A stretch of 11,545 nucleotides of DNA from JBDIBB01 sp039812685 (GCA_039812685.1 JBDIBB010000115.1:1-11545); one strand, 5' to 3'. Counted from the first letter of the stretch, positions 1 to 7,258 are shown. Translations and numbers: made by a program. Notes: generated by a model not told the origin, from the sequence alone.

Positions 1-237
1 GAGCTGTTCGCCCCGGACGCGCCCGTCGACGCCTTCGCGCGCCAGGCACGGCTGGCCGCGCTCGAGGTGGGCGCGTGCCGCCCCGGCCAGACGCTGCGCG
101 GCGACGGCGCGCACGCGCTCGTCGTCTTCGAATGCGACCGCGGCACCTTGATGGTGGACGCCGCGCTCGATGCGGCTGGTGACCGGCTGCAGCGACTGTC
201 CCTGCGGCCCGATTCGCGGAGGGCGTGCGTGCCGTAG
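1..237 (+). CDS. 3' end of an unidentified gene (C-terminal 78 residues)
   Basis: Frame 1 is open from the window edge to a TAG at 235-237, so only the C-terminus is visible. It starts ELFAPDAPVDAF and ends in LSLRPDSRRACVP. The pattern of a 'GACRPG' turn, a 'FECDRGTLMV' strand and a closing 'LDAAGDRLQRLSLRP' looks like the small alpha/beta tail domain found after the beta-lactamase-like (serine hydrolase) domain of some exported enzymes. That is a weak resemblance from memory, not a domain identification. No catalytic motif is in view. Codon use (GC-rich third positions) matches the neighbours and supports this being coding. The gene is followed by a GC-rich hairpin and a spacer. Confidence 0.55.
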   Translation, partial: ELFAPDAPVDAFARQARLAALEVGACRPGQTLRGDGAHALVVFECDRGTLMVDAALDAAGDRLQRLSLRPDSRRACVP

Positions 238-247
238 CGCCGGTGGA

Positions 248-271
248 GCGCGCGGCCCGGCGGTCGCGCGC
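248..271 (+). terminator. possible hairpin just after the partial gene
   Basis: A perfect 7-bp inverted repeat (GCGCGCG at 248-254, CGCGCGC at 265-271) starts 11 nt after the stop codon. It has a 10-nt loop and no T-run, so intrinsic termination is not shown. In DNA this GC-rich such repeats arise by chance. Confidence 0.25.
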
Positions 272-324
272 CTGCCACGCTCCGGAACGATCCTCCGGGC
301 CCGCCGGCCGCCCGCGGCGCGCAC

Positions 325-355
325 GTAAGACCGACACCCCGGGGGCACCTCTTAC
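325..355. repeat. interrupted palindrome GTAAGA-N19-TCTTAC
   Basis: Perfect 6-bp arms at 325-330 and 350-355 enclose 19 nt with a central CCCCGGGG palindrome. The AT-rich arms stand out against the surrounding GC-rich DNA. The element lies about 130 nt upstream of the DUF1800 start. It could be an operator or part of a terminator for the upstream gene. Function is unproven. Confidence 0.3.
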
Positions 356-483
356 ATCCCTGGCATCGCCCTGGCGGATCGAGGCCGTGCGAACGCACGC
401 CGCGCGAGTGTTTGCGGCAGGCACGCATCTTGTTTCCGCACCGCTTCTGATCCAGCCGTTTCACGCGACAGGAGCCCGAGCCG

Positions 484-3400
484 ATGCCCCGACACGCCGT
501 CCTTCCGTGGCGCCTCACTGCCTGCGCGGTGCTCTGTCTCGTGCTCGCCGCCTGGCCCGCTCGCGCCCAGTCGGCCGACGCCGACGGCGACGGCCTGCCC
601 AACGACTGGGAGGTGCGCTTCGGGCTGGATCCGCTCTCGGCGGTCGGTGAGGATGGCGCCGGTGGCGATCCCGATGGCGACGAGGTGCCCAATGCCGTCG
701 AGTTCGCGGCGGGCACGCATCCGCGCGGCACCTGGTCGCGGTCCTTCGCCGAAGGGGCGACCGGCCCGTTCTTCGACATCCGCTTCGCGCTGTTCAACAC
801 GCACCCGACGGCGACGGCGCGCGTGCTGATGCGCTTCATGACGAGCGAGGGCAATACCGTCAGCCACTTCGTGCTGCTGCTGCCGCTGCAGCGCGCGACG
901 GTGGATCCCGAGACGCTGCCCGGCCTCGAGGCGACGGCGTTCTCCACCGTGCTCGAGGCCGACGCCGTCGTGGTGGTCGACCGCACGATGTCCTGGGACG
1001 CCACCCACTACGGCAGCCACGCCGAGACCGGCGTCGCCGCGCCCGCCCACGCGTGGTTCCTGGCCGAGGGCGCCACGCACTCCGGCTTCGTTCTCTTCTA
1101 CCTGCTCCAGAATCCGTCGGCGACGGCCGCGAACGTGACGGTCACGTACCTGTTGCCGAGCGGCCCGCCGCTGGTCCGTTCCTATGCGGTCGCGGGGCGC
1201 AGCCGCTACACCATCTGGGTGAACCGCGAGGATCCCGTGCTGGCGGCCACCGACGTGTCCGCAGCGATCTCCAGCGACGTGCCGATCGTCGTGGAGCGGG
1301 CGATGTATCTCGACGTGGGCCGCCAGAGCTTCACCGCCGGTCACGCCAGTGCGGGTGTCACCGCGCCGGCCACACGCTGGATGCTGGCCGAGGGCGCCAC
1401 CGGCCCCTACTTCGATTTCTTCGTGCTCATCGCCAACCCCGGCACGCAAACGGCGGATATCGAAGCCAGGTTCCTGCTGCCGGACGGCACCACCGTGGCG
1501 CAGCGACGGACGGTGGCGCCGCGCAGCCGGGACACTCTGTGGGTCGACCTGCTCGATCCGCGGCTGGCAGATACGGCGGTCTCGACCACGATCACCTCGC
1601 TCAACGACGTGCCGATCGTCGTGGAGCGGGCGATGTGGTGGCCCGGCGACGGCTGGACCGAGGCGCACAATGCTGCCGGCGCGACGGCCTCGGCAGCCAA
1701 CTGGGCGCTGGCCGAGGGCGAGGTGGGCGGACCTGATGCCGCGCAGACCTACGTGCTCGTGGCGAACACGGCCGATGAGGACGTGCGTGTCGACATCCTG
1801 ATTCACTTCGAGGACGGCGGCGCCGCCGTGCGCACCGTCGAGCTGGCCGCTCACAGCCGCTACACGGTGGACGTGCAGTCGGTGTTCGCCGAGGAATTCA
1901 GCGGCGGCCGCAACCGGCGGTTCGCCACCCTCGTCCGCGGGCCCGAGTCGCCGGCATCACTGATCGTCGAGCGCGCGATGTACTCGAACGCGGGCGGGGT
2001 GGTGTGGGCGGCGGGCACCAGCGCGCTGGGCACGCCCGTCGGGACGCGGCCGTCGCTGCCGGGCGACGGCGGATCCCGCCCCGTCGTGTCGATTGCGGTG
2101 ACCGACTTCGATGCGGCCGAACAGGGCATCGATCGCGCCGTGTTCACCCTCACGCGCAGCACCGCGGAGGGCACGCTGGTCGTGCCGCTCGTCTACTCGG
2201 GCACCGCCGTGGCCGCCGATTACGGCACGCCGCCGGCCTCGGTGGTGTTCGCGCCCGGGACGCGCACGGTGCTGGTCGTGATCACGCCGGTCGACGACGA
2301 CGAGATCGAGCCGGCCGAGACGGTCGTGGTGACGCTTGCCGCCGGGGCGGGATACGACCTCGGCCAGGCCAGCGCCGCGATCGTCATCGCCGACAACGAC
2401 ACGGGGGGCTCGCCCGCACCGTCAGCCGACGACGTGGCGAGGTTCCTCGATCAGGCGGCGTTCGGCCCGACGCCCGCCACCGTGGCGCGCGTGCGGCAGA
2501 TCGGGTACGAGGCGTGGATCGCCGAGCAGGTGGCCGCACCGCGCAGCGGCTTCCTGGGGTATCTCGACATGGCCGCGGGAGCCGGCGAGACGATCAGCCA
2601 GAACCAGTTGCAGGAGGCGTGGTTCCAGGCCGCCGTCACCGGGCCCGACCAGTTGCGCCAGCGGGTGGCCAACGCGCTGCTCCAGGTGCTCGTCGTCAGC
2701 AGCGTGGGTGGTCTGTCGGGCGCCAACCATGGCATGGCCAACTACATGGACGTGCTGATGCAGCACGCGTTCGGCAACTTCCGCACGCTGATCGAGCAGG
2801 TGGCCACCAGCCCCGCGATGGGCAACTACCTGAACCACCTGCGCAACCAGAAGGAAGACCCGCGCACCGGCCGCCACCCGAACGAGAACTTCGCGCGCGA
2901 ACTGCTGCAGCTGTTCACCATCGGGACCCATCGCCTGAACCCGGACGGCACGCCGGTCCGCGACGCCGACGGCAACCTCGTGCCGACCTACGGTCAGGAC
3001 GAGGTGCTCGGCTTCGCGAGGGTCTTCACCGGCTGGACGTACAACCAGCCCGCCCCGCAGACCAACTTCTGGGCCTCGGCCGACTGGCGCAACCCCATGA
3101 TCCCGTTCGCGCGGTATCACTCGACGTCGGAGAAGGTGCTGCTCGACGGGGCGGTGATTCCCGCGACGACCACCGCCGACCCGTCCGGCGACCTGGCCGC
3201 GGCGCTCGACAACGTGTTCCAGCATCCCAACGTGGGGCCGTTCATCGGCCGCCTGCTGATCCAGCGGCTGGTGACCAGCAACCCCACGCCCGCCTACGTC
3301 GCGCGCGTGGCGGCCGCCTTCGCCGACAACGGACAGGGCGTGCGCGGCGACCTGCTCGCGGTGGTCAAGGCCATCCTGCTCGATCCGGAGGCGCGCCAGC

Positions 3401-3939
3401 AGGCCCGCGCGCGCGACCCGTACTTCGGCCACGTGCGCGAACCGATGATCCGGTTCGTGTCGGTCCTGCGCGCCTTCGACGGACGCGCCGCTTCCGGCAA
3501 GTTCCGTGTGTGGAACCTGCAGAACGACACGGGGCAGGCCCCGTTCCGCTCGCCGAGCGTCTTCAACTTCTTCCTGCCCGACTACGCGCAGCCGGGTGAG
3601 GTGGCCGATGCGGGCATCGCCTCGCCCGAACTGCAGATCGCCAGCGAGACCAGCGTGATCCGGACCGCCAACCTGTTCCGCAACCTGATCTACAGGGGCT
3701 ACGGCTCGGCCGAGCACCGGATCGTGCTCGACTTCACGGCCGAGCAGGCGCTGGCCGACGATCCGGCGGCGCTCGTCGATCACCTGAACACCCGCCTGTT
3801 CGGCGGCGGGCTCTCGCGCGGGGTGCGCGACATCGTGATCGAGGCGGTCACCGGCGTGGCGGCCACCCGCCCGCTCGACCGGGTGCGGATGGCCGCCTAC
3901 CTGCTCGTCACGGCCCCGGAATACGTCGTCCAGAAGTAG
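484..3939 (+). CDS. exported multidomain DUF1800 protein with TSP3-like, four tandem repeats and Calx-beta
   Basis: The 1151-residue protein is well above the ~450-600 usual for DUF1800 proteins. Residues 1-29 are a Sec signal peptide (basic start, hydrophobic core, ARAQ end). Two aspartate-rich motifs follow (DADGDGLPNDWE at 32-43, DPDGDEVPNAVE at 62-73), typical of thrombospondin-type-3-like calcium sites. Residues 84-518 hold four tandem ~108-residue repeats. Residues ~534-639 match a Calx-beta domain, with a conserved D-D-D-E-I-E-P-A-E stretch and an ADND end. Residues ~648-1151 are DUF1800, with the signature HPNENFARELLQLFTIG at 798-814. The start is fixed by AGGAG at 470-474, 9 nt before the ATG, and by the signal peptide. 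The DUF1501 gene follows after 17 nt. DUF1800 has no firm biochemical function. Such pairs are common in environmental bacteria, and the N-terminal half suggests calcium-stabilised cell-surface or extracellular display. No membrane anchor or sorting tail is seen at the C-terminus, which ends in the DUF1800 fold. Confidence 0.93.
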   Translation: MPRHAVLPWRLTACAVLCLVLAAWPARAQSADADGDGLPNDWEVRFGLDPLSAVGEDGAGGDPDGDEVPNAVEFAAGTHPRGTWSRSFAEGATGPFFDIRFALFNTHPTATARVLMRFMTSEGNTVSHFVLLLPLQRATVDPETLPGLEATAFSTVLEADAVVVVDRTMSWDATHYGSHAETGVAAPAHAWFLAEGATHSGFVLFYLLQNPSATAANVTVTYLLPSGPPLVRSYAVAGRSRYTIWVNREDPVLAATDVSAAISSDVPIVVERAMYLDVGRQSFTAGHASAGVTAPATRWMLAEGATGPYFDFFVLIANPGTQTADIEARFLLPDGTTVAQRRTVAPRSRDTLWVDLLDPRLADTAVSTTITSLNDVPIVVERAMWWPGDGWTEAHNAAGATASAANWALAEGEVGGPDAAQTYVLVANTADEDVRVDILIHFEDGGAAVRTVELAAHSRYTVDVQSVFAEEFSGGRNRRFATLVRGPESPASLIVERAMYSNAGGVVWAAGTSALGTPVGTRPSLPGDGGSRPVVSIAVTDFDAAEQGIDRAVFTLTRSTAEGTLVVPLVYSGTAVAADYGTPPASVVFAPGTRTVLVVITPVDDDEIEPAETVVVTLAAGAGYDLGQASAAIVIADNDTGGSPAPSADDVARFLDQAAFGPTPATVARVRQIGYEAWIAEQVAAPRSGFLGYLDMAAGAGETISQNQLQEAWFQAAVTGPDQLRQRVANALLQVLVVSSVGGLSGANHGMANYMDVLMQHAFGNFRTLIEQVATSPAMGNYLNHLRNQKEDPRTGRHPNENFARELLQLFTIGTHRLNPDGTPVRDADGNLVPTYGQDEVLGFARVFTGWTYNQPAPQTNFWASADWRNPMIPFARYHSTSEKVLLDGAVIPATTTADPSGDLAAALDNVFQHPNVGPFIGRLLIQRLVTSNPTPAYVARVAAAFADNGQGVRGDLLAVVKAILLDPEARQQARARDPYFGHVREPMIRFVSVLRAFDGRAASGKFRVWNLQNDTGQAPFRSPSVFNFFLPDYAQPGEVADAGIASPELQIASETSVIRTANLFRNLIYRGYGSAEHRIVLDFTAEQALADDPAALVDHLNTRLFGGGLSRGVRDIVIEAVTGVAATRPLDRVRMAAYLLVTAPEYVVQK
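733..2037 (+). repeat. four tandem ~108-residue coding repeats inside the DUF1800 protein
   Basis: The units are residues 84-190, 191-298, 299-406 and 407-518 (nt 733-1053, 1054-1377, 1378-1701, 1702-2037). Each opens with W-x-L/F-AEG and carries a strand ending in N-P/T. Each then has a 'SRYT/SRDT' turn (diverged in unit 1) and a 'VV(V)ERAM' strand (VVDRTM in unit 1), and closes on a G(V)-T/A-A linker. Units 2 and 3 are the most alike. They share an identical 32-bp stretch (1275-1306 and 1605-1636, encoding DVPIVVERAM), which points to recent duplication or gene conversion. The predicted fold is all-beta, probably a spacer or adhesion stalk. I do not know a firm family name. Confidence 0.85.
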
Positions 3940-3956
3940 TCGCGAGGATCTTCGAC

Positions 3957-5333
3957 ATGGCTACTGTGGTTCGCCCGTCACGTCGCGAGTTCGTCCGCCA
4001 GGCCGCCTGCTCGGCCGTCGGCTACGGCGCCATCCTGTCGACCGTGCTCGACCTGCACACGGTGAACGCGCTGGCGCAGGGCGCCGACTACCGCGCGCTG
4101 GTGTGCGTCTTCCTGTTCGGCGGCAACGACGCCAACAACATGGTGGTGCCGGCCGGCGGCGACTACACCGCCTACCAGGGGGGACGCGGCGTGCTCGCAC
4201 TCCCGCAGGCCGACCTGCTGCCCATCGCCCCGAGCAACGGCGACGGCCGGAGCTGGGCGCTGCACCCGTCGATGGGGGCGGTGCGCACGCTGTTCGAGCA
4301 GCGGCGGCTCGCGCTCGCCTGCAACGTGGGCTCGCTGGTGGCGCCGGTCACGCGCGCCGAGTACCGCGCGGGCCGCGCGAAGCTGCCGCCGCAGCTCTTC
4401 AGCCACAGCGACCAGCAGGTGCAGTGGCAGACGTCGGTGCCCGACAGCAACACGCGGCTGGGCTGGGGCGGACGATCGGCCGACCTGCTCCGATCGCTCA
4501 ACGGCAACTCGCAGGTGTCGATGTCGATCTCGCTCTCGGGCAGCAATACGTTCCAGGTGGGCCGCTACGTGTTCCAGTACCAGATGGGCAACACCGGATC
4601 GGTGAGCCTCACCGAGTATCGTCCCGAGAGCCCCGTGCTGAGGACCGACGCCTACCGGCAGTCGCGGGCCATCGATGCGATCCTCGCCCGCGCCCACCGC
4701 AACATCTTCGAGAACGCCTACCGGAAGACGATGCGCGGCGCGATCGACCTCGACCGGCACTTGCAGTCCACGCTCGCCGCGGCGCCGCCGCTGGCCACGG
4801 CGTTCCCGACCACCACGCTCGGCCGGCAACTGAACATGGTGGCGCGGCTGATCGGCGTACGCGCGGCGCTCGGGCACCGGCGGCAGATCTTCTTCTGCTC
4901 GACCGGCGGTTACGACACGCACGCGGCGCAGGTGGGCGACCAGGCGCGGCTGCTGGGCGAACTCAGCGCGGCGCTCGCCGCCTTCGACCAGGCGACCATC
5001 GAACTGGGCACCGGCAACAGCGTGACCACCTTCACCGCGTCCGACTTCGGGCGCACCTATCAGACCAACGGACAGGGGTCGGATCACGGCTGGGGCAGCC
5101 ATCACCTGGTGATGGGCGGCGCCGTGCGCGGCGGCGCGTTCTATGGCCGCATGCCGGAGCTGGTGGTCAACGGGCCGGACGACACGAGCCAGGGCCGCTG
5201 GATCCCGCAGGTGAGCGTGGACGAGTACTCGGCGACGCTGGCGCGGTGGTTCGGCGTCGGCGCGAGCGACCTGCCGCTGGTGTTCCCCAACATCGGCCGC
5301 TTCCAGACGACGAACCTGGGCTTCCTGGGGTAG
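3957..5333 (+). CDS. Tat-exported DUF1501 family protein
   Basis: 458 residues, the usual DUF1501 length. The N-terminus has a twin-arginine motif (SRREFV at 8-13) followed by a hydrophobic stretch and an ALAQG cleavage region (38-42), so export is by Tat, probably already folded and perhaps with metal. Family signatures are visible: LFGGNDANNMVVP (53-65), HPSMGAV (103-109), FFCSTGGYDTH (312-322) and ASDFGRTYQTNG (361-372) followed by GSDHGWGSHH (374-383). The Asp/His-rich motifs agree with DUF1501 belonging to the alkaline-phosphatase/sulfatase-like superfamily, where they would bind metal. The substrate is unknown. The ATG is preceded by GAGGA at 3944-3948 (8-nt spacing), 17 nt after the DUF1800 stop, so the two are almost certainly co-transcribed. 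The pair likely acts together outside the cytoplasm. Confidence 0.93.
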   Translation: MATVVRPSRREFVRQAACSAVGYGAILSTVLDLHTVNALAQGADYRALVCVFLFGGNDANNMVVPAGGDYTAYQGGRGVLALPQADLLPIAPSNGDGRSWALHPSMGAVRTLFEQRRLALACNVGSLVAPVTRAEYRAGRAKLPPQLFSHSDQQVQWQTSVPDSNTRLGWGGRSADLLRSLNGNSQVSMSISLSGSNTFQVGRYVFQYQMGNTGSVSLTEYRPESPVLRTDAYRQSRAIDAILARAHRNIFENAYRKTMRGAIDLDRHLQSTLAAAPPLATAFPTTTLGRQLNMVARLIGVRAALGHRRQIFFCSTGGYDTHAAQVGDQARLLGELSAALAAFDQATIELGTGNSVTTFTASDFGRTYQTNGQGSDHGWGSHHLVMGGAVRGGAFYGRMPELVVNGPDDTSQGRWIPQVSVDEYSATLARWFGVGASDLPLVFPNIGRFQTTNLGFLG

Positions 5334-5336
5334 GGC

Positions 5337-5364
5337 GCGCGCCGGACCGGATGGCCCGGCGCGC
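5337..5364. terminator. hairpin between convergent transcription units
   Basis: A perfect 9-bp stem (GCGCGCCGG at 5337-5345, CCGGCGCGC at 5356-5364) with a 10-nt loop lies in the 55-bp gap between the DUF1501 stop and the leuD-like stop. The position suits a bidirectional terminator. No T-run follows on either strand, so it would be a non-canonical (or Rho-assisted) terminator. Confidence 0.45.
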
Positions 5365-5388
5365 CGGGGAGAGGGTGCGGGGCTCTGC

Positions 5389-5889
5389 TCAGGCCGAGCG
5401 CTCGATCATCAGCCGCCGCGTGTAGGGAATCAGCCCGCCCGCGTCGATGATCGCCTGTCGCGCCTTCGGCAGCGGCTGCGTCGGGAACGATGTCCCGGTC
5501 GTGTGGTTGATGACGGCCTCGCCGGCGACCTCCAGCTCGTCGCCTTCGCCCGCCTCGATCGTGGGGCAGATCACCACGTTGAAGCCGAGGTTGATCGCGT
5601 TCTGGAGGAAGATGCGCGCCACGTTGCGCGCCACGACCACCAGATCGTGGCCCTTCAGGCAGGAGGCGGCCTGCTCGCGCGAGGAGCCGCAGCCGAAGTT
5701 GTTGCCGGCCACCAGCACGCTGCCCCGCGGGATGGCGCCCGACTTCAACCGGCCGTTGAACTCGGCGTGATCGGCGAAGGCGAACTGCGGTGTCTCGGTG
5801 GGCAGCACCGTGGCCATGAAGCGGCCGGGATAGATGATGTCGGTCGACACGTCGTCGCCGAGCGTGAGCACGACCTTGCCGCGCGCCAT
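5389..5889 (-). CDS. leuD: LeuD-like hydro-lyase small subunit
   Basis: 166 residues, matching the short (archaeal or homoaconitase-like) LeuD class rather than the ~200-residue enterobacterial form. It is the swivel domain that pairs with the LeuC-like subunit next door to isomerise a hydroxy-di/tricarboxylate through a dehydrated intermediate. Visible motifs are GDDVSTDIIYPGR (11-23), GNNFGCGSSREQA (62-74, the substrate-binding SSR loop) and ARNVARIFLQNAINLG (87-102). The specificity loop after PGR reads F-M-A-T (24-27). In studied relatives this place is YLRT in homoaconitase or YLVY/YLRY in isopropylmalate isomerase, so the substrate may be neither. The start follows the leuC-like stop by 1 nt, with AGGGGAG (5899-5905) as ribosome-binding site inside leuC, implying translational coupling. 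It is the last gene of the operon. The true role could be a citramalate/citraconate- or dimethylmalate-type dehydratase. The symbol marks the family only. Confidence 0.9.
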   Translation of the reverse strand: MARGKVVLTLGDDVSTDIIYPGRFMATVLPTETPQFAFADHAEFNGRLKSGAIPRGSVLVAGNNFGCGSSREQAASCLKGHDLVVVARNVARIFLQNAINLGFNVVICPTIEAGEGDELEVAGEAVINHTTGTSFPTQPLPKARQAIIDAGGLIPYTRRLMIERSA

Positions 5890-5890
5890 G

Positions 5891-7180
5891 TCAGTTCACT
5901 CCCCTGGGATCGGAAATCACGCCCGAGATGGCGCTGGCCGCCGCCACAGCCGGCGAGCAGAGATACACCTCGGAGGTGGGGTTGCCCATGCGCCCCTTGA
6001 AGTTCCGGTTGGTGGTGGCCAGGGCCGTCTCGCCGTCGCCGAGCGCGCCCTGGTGCACGCCGAGACACGGGCCGCAGCCGGGATTGCACACCACCGCGCC
6101 CGCGTCCACGAGCTGCTGCAGATAGCCCCGCCGCATCGCCTCCGAGTAGATGCGCCACGAGGCAGGGAACACCAGCAGCCGCGTGCTCCGGGCCACCTTC
6201 TTCCCGTGCAGGGTGCGCGCGGCCACCTCGATGTCGTCGAGCCGCCCGTTGGTGCACGAGCCGATGACGATCTGGTGGACGCGCGTCCCGGCCACCTCGC
6301 CGACGGGCTTCACGTTGTCGACCGTGTGCGGGCAGGCGATCTGCGGCGCGAGCGCACTGCCGTCGATCTCGACCACGCGTTCGTAGACGGCGTCGGCATC
6401 GGGGCCGAACAGGTCGAGGTCGCCGGTGACGCCCGCCTCCTCGCGCAGGTACCGCACCGTCTCCTCATCGGGCGGCACGACGCCTCCCGTGGCGCCCGCC
6501 TCCACCGTCATGTTGCAGAGCACCAGACGCCCTGACGTGGCCATGGCGCGGATCGCCTCGCCGTGGAACTCGATCACCTTGAAGTTGGCACCCTCGGCGG
6601 TGAGCCGGCCGATCAGGTGCAGGATCACGTCCTTCGGGTAGACGCCCTTGGCCAGCCGGCCCGACACGTTCACTCTGATGGTGGCGGGCACCTCGACGTT
6701 GAGGATGCTGCCCAGCGTCCACACCGATGCCATCTCAGTGGCGCCGATGCCGAAGGCGAACGCGCCGAGCGCGCCGTGCGTCGTCGTGTGGCTGTCGGTG
6801 CCGACCACCACCGCGCCCGGCCGCACGTAGCCGTTCTCGGGCAGGATCTGGTGGCAGATGCCGCCGCCGTCGCCGCGGATGTCGTGGAACTTCGTGATGC
6901 CCTGCGCCTCGACGAACTCGCGCACCTTCTTCTGGTTGCTGGCCGTCTTGGAGGATTCGGCAGGCACGCGGTGGTCAAAGATGATGGCGATGCGCGAGGG
7001 ATCCCACACCCTCGCCTCGCGATCCGTGCCCTTGAAGATCTCCCTGAACTGGTTGAGCACCAGCGCGCCGTTCTCGTGGCTCATCGCCAGGTCGACGCGT
7101 GGCTCCACGACGTCGCCCACGCGCAGGTCGGGCTGTCCGACGGCCCGCGCCAGCAGTTTCTGGATGTAGGTCATTCCCAT
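5891..7180 (-). CDS. leuC: LeuC-like [4Fe-4S] hydro-lyase large subunit
   Basis: 429 residues from the chosen start, the ~420-residue class of isopropylmalate isomerase, homoaconitase and dimethylmalate dehydratase large subunits. The family motif TDSHTTTHGALGAFAFGIG lies at 128-146. The three cysteines that would hold the [4Fe-4S] cluster are C309 (IGSCTNGR) and C369/C372 (NPGCGPCLG). ATTNRNFKGRMG (388-399) is the usual C-terminal signature. All expected catalytic elements are present, so the enzyme should be active with the LeuD-like partner. The start at 7180 (MGMTYIQKLL) is preferred: GAAGGGA (7187-7193) sits 6 nt upstream. The open frame continues to a TTG at 7255, but only through a G-rich heptamer repeat. 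An internal ATG two codons later (7174) is the alternative. Context without leuA and with CoA-handling enzymes argues for a catabolic or specialised substrate. Confidence 0.92.
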   Translation of the reverse strand: MGMTYIQKLLARAVGQPDLRVGDVVEPRVDLAMSHENGALVLNQFREIFKGTDREARVWDPSRIAIIFDHRVPAESSKTASNQKKVREFVEAQGITKFHDIRGDGGGICHQILPENGYVRPGAVVVGTDSHTTTHGALGAFAFGIGATEMASVWTLGSILNVEVPATIRVNVSGRLAKGVYPKDVILHLIGRLTAEGANFKVIEFHGEAIRAMATSGRLVLCNMTVEAGATGGVVPPDEETVRYLREEAGVTGDLDLFGPDADAVYERVVEIDGSALAPQIACPHTVDNVKPVGEVAGTRVHQIVIGSCTNGRLDDIEVAARTLHGKKVARSTRLLVFPASWRIYSEAMRRGYLQQLVDAGAVVCNPGCGPCLGVHQGALGDGETALATTNRNFKGRMGNPTSEVYLCSPAVAAASAISGVISDPRGVN

Positions 7181-7186
7181 TGGTGA

Positions 7187-7193
7187 TCCCTTC
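7187..7193 (-). promoter_or_regulatory. ribosome-binding site that sets the leuC-like start
   Basis: The - strand reads GAAGGGA-TCACCA-ATG, placing the site 6 nt before the ATG at 7180 and 12 nt before the ATG at 7174. It therefore favours 7180. It lies only 6 nt downstream (in mRNA) of a perfect 9-bp hairpin (7200-7223). Confidence 0.65.
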
Positions 7194-7199
7194 GCAGCC

Positions 7200-7223
7200 G
7201 GCCTGGGGCCTGGCCCCCAGGCC
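7200..7223 (-). promoter_or_regulatory. perfect 9-bp hairpin in front of the leuC-like gene
   Basis: GGCCTGGGG (7200-7208) and CCCCAGGCC (7215-7223) are exact reverse complements around a 6-nt loop. In the mRNA this stem ends 6 nt before the ribosome-binding site. Its upstream arm overlaps the last heptamer repeat. It could tune leuC/leuD translation, stabilise the transcript end, or be a by-product of repeat expansion. Confidence 0.5.
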
Positions 7224-7258
7224 CCAAGCCCCAAGCCCCAAGCCCCAAGCCCCAAGCC
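7221..7258 (-). repeat. five perfect GCCCCAA heptamers (TTGGGGC on the mRNA strand)
   Basis: Five exact head-to-tail copies occupy 7221-7255, followed by a partial GCC unit, and abut the TAG of the CoA-transferase gene. The mRNA strand has at least six G3-5 tracts with 3-nt loops (GGGGCTTGGGG...), a strong G-quadruplex pattern. A 7-bp unit can change in number by slippage without regard to reading frame. This is the only sizeable gap (78 nt) inside an otherwise overlapping operon. Confidence 0.9.

Larger units (their letters stand above)
238..483. other. intergenic spacer upstream of the DUF1800 gene
   Basis: No credible gene is seen in these 246 bases. They must hold the promoter of the 484 gene, but I find no convincing -35/-10 pair. 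Two symmetric elements stand out: GTAAGA/TCTTAC (325-330/350-355) around a CCCCGGGG core, and GTGCG-AA-CGCAC at 387-398, about 86 nt before the start codon. Either could be an operator. An AGGAG ribosome-binding site lies at 470-474. Confidence 0.5.

Noticed and set aside
352..1854. 500-codon open frame on the - strand opposite the DUF1800 gene
   Set aside because: Arg/His/Gly-rich translation with no motif. It is an antisense shadow caused by GC-rich third positions of the + strand gene, which has clear domains.
2004..3599. 531-codon + strand frame inside the DUF1800 gene
   Set aside because: Arg-rich low-complexity product in the wrong frame, overlapping recognisable Calx-beta and DUF1800 motifs.
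2422..3783. 453-codon - strand frame opposite the DUF1800 domain
   Set aside because: Antisense shadow with no recognisable family motif.
3978..5105. 375-codon - strand frame opposite the DUF1501 gene
   Set aside because: Antisense shadow; the + strand frame has a Tat signal and DUF1501 motifs.
5389..7180. Part of a leucine biosynthesis operon
   Set aside because: No leuA is present, the neighbours are a CoA-transferase and a C-C lyase, and specificity residues are atypical. It cannot be fully excluded without the rest of the genome.
7181..7255. Longer leuC-like start at the TTG at 7255
   Set aside because: The added residues (GLGAWGLG...) are just the translated heptamer repeat. A ribosome-binding site sits before 7180.
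7221..7258. CRISPR array
   Set aside because: The repeat unit is 7 bp with no spacers; it is a simple tandem repeat.
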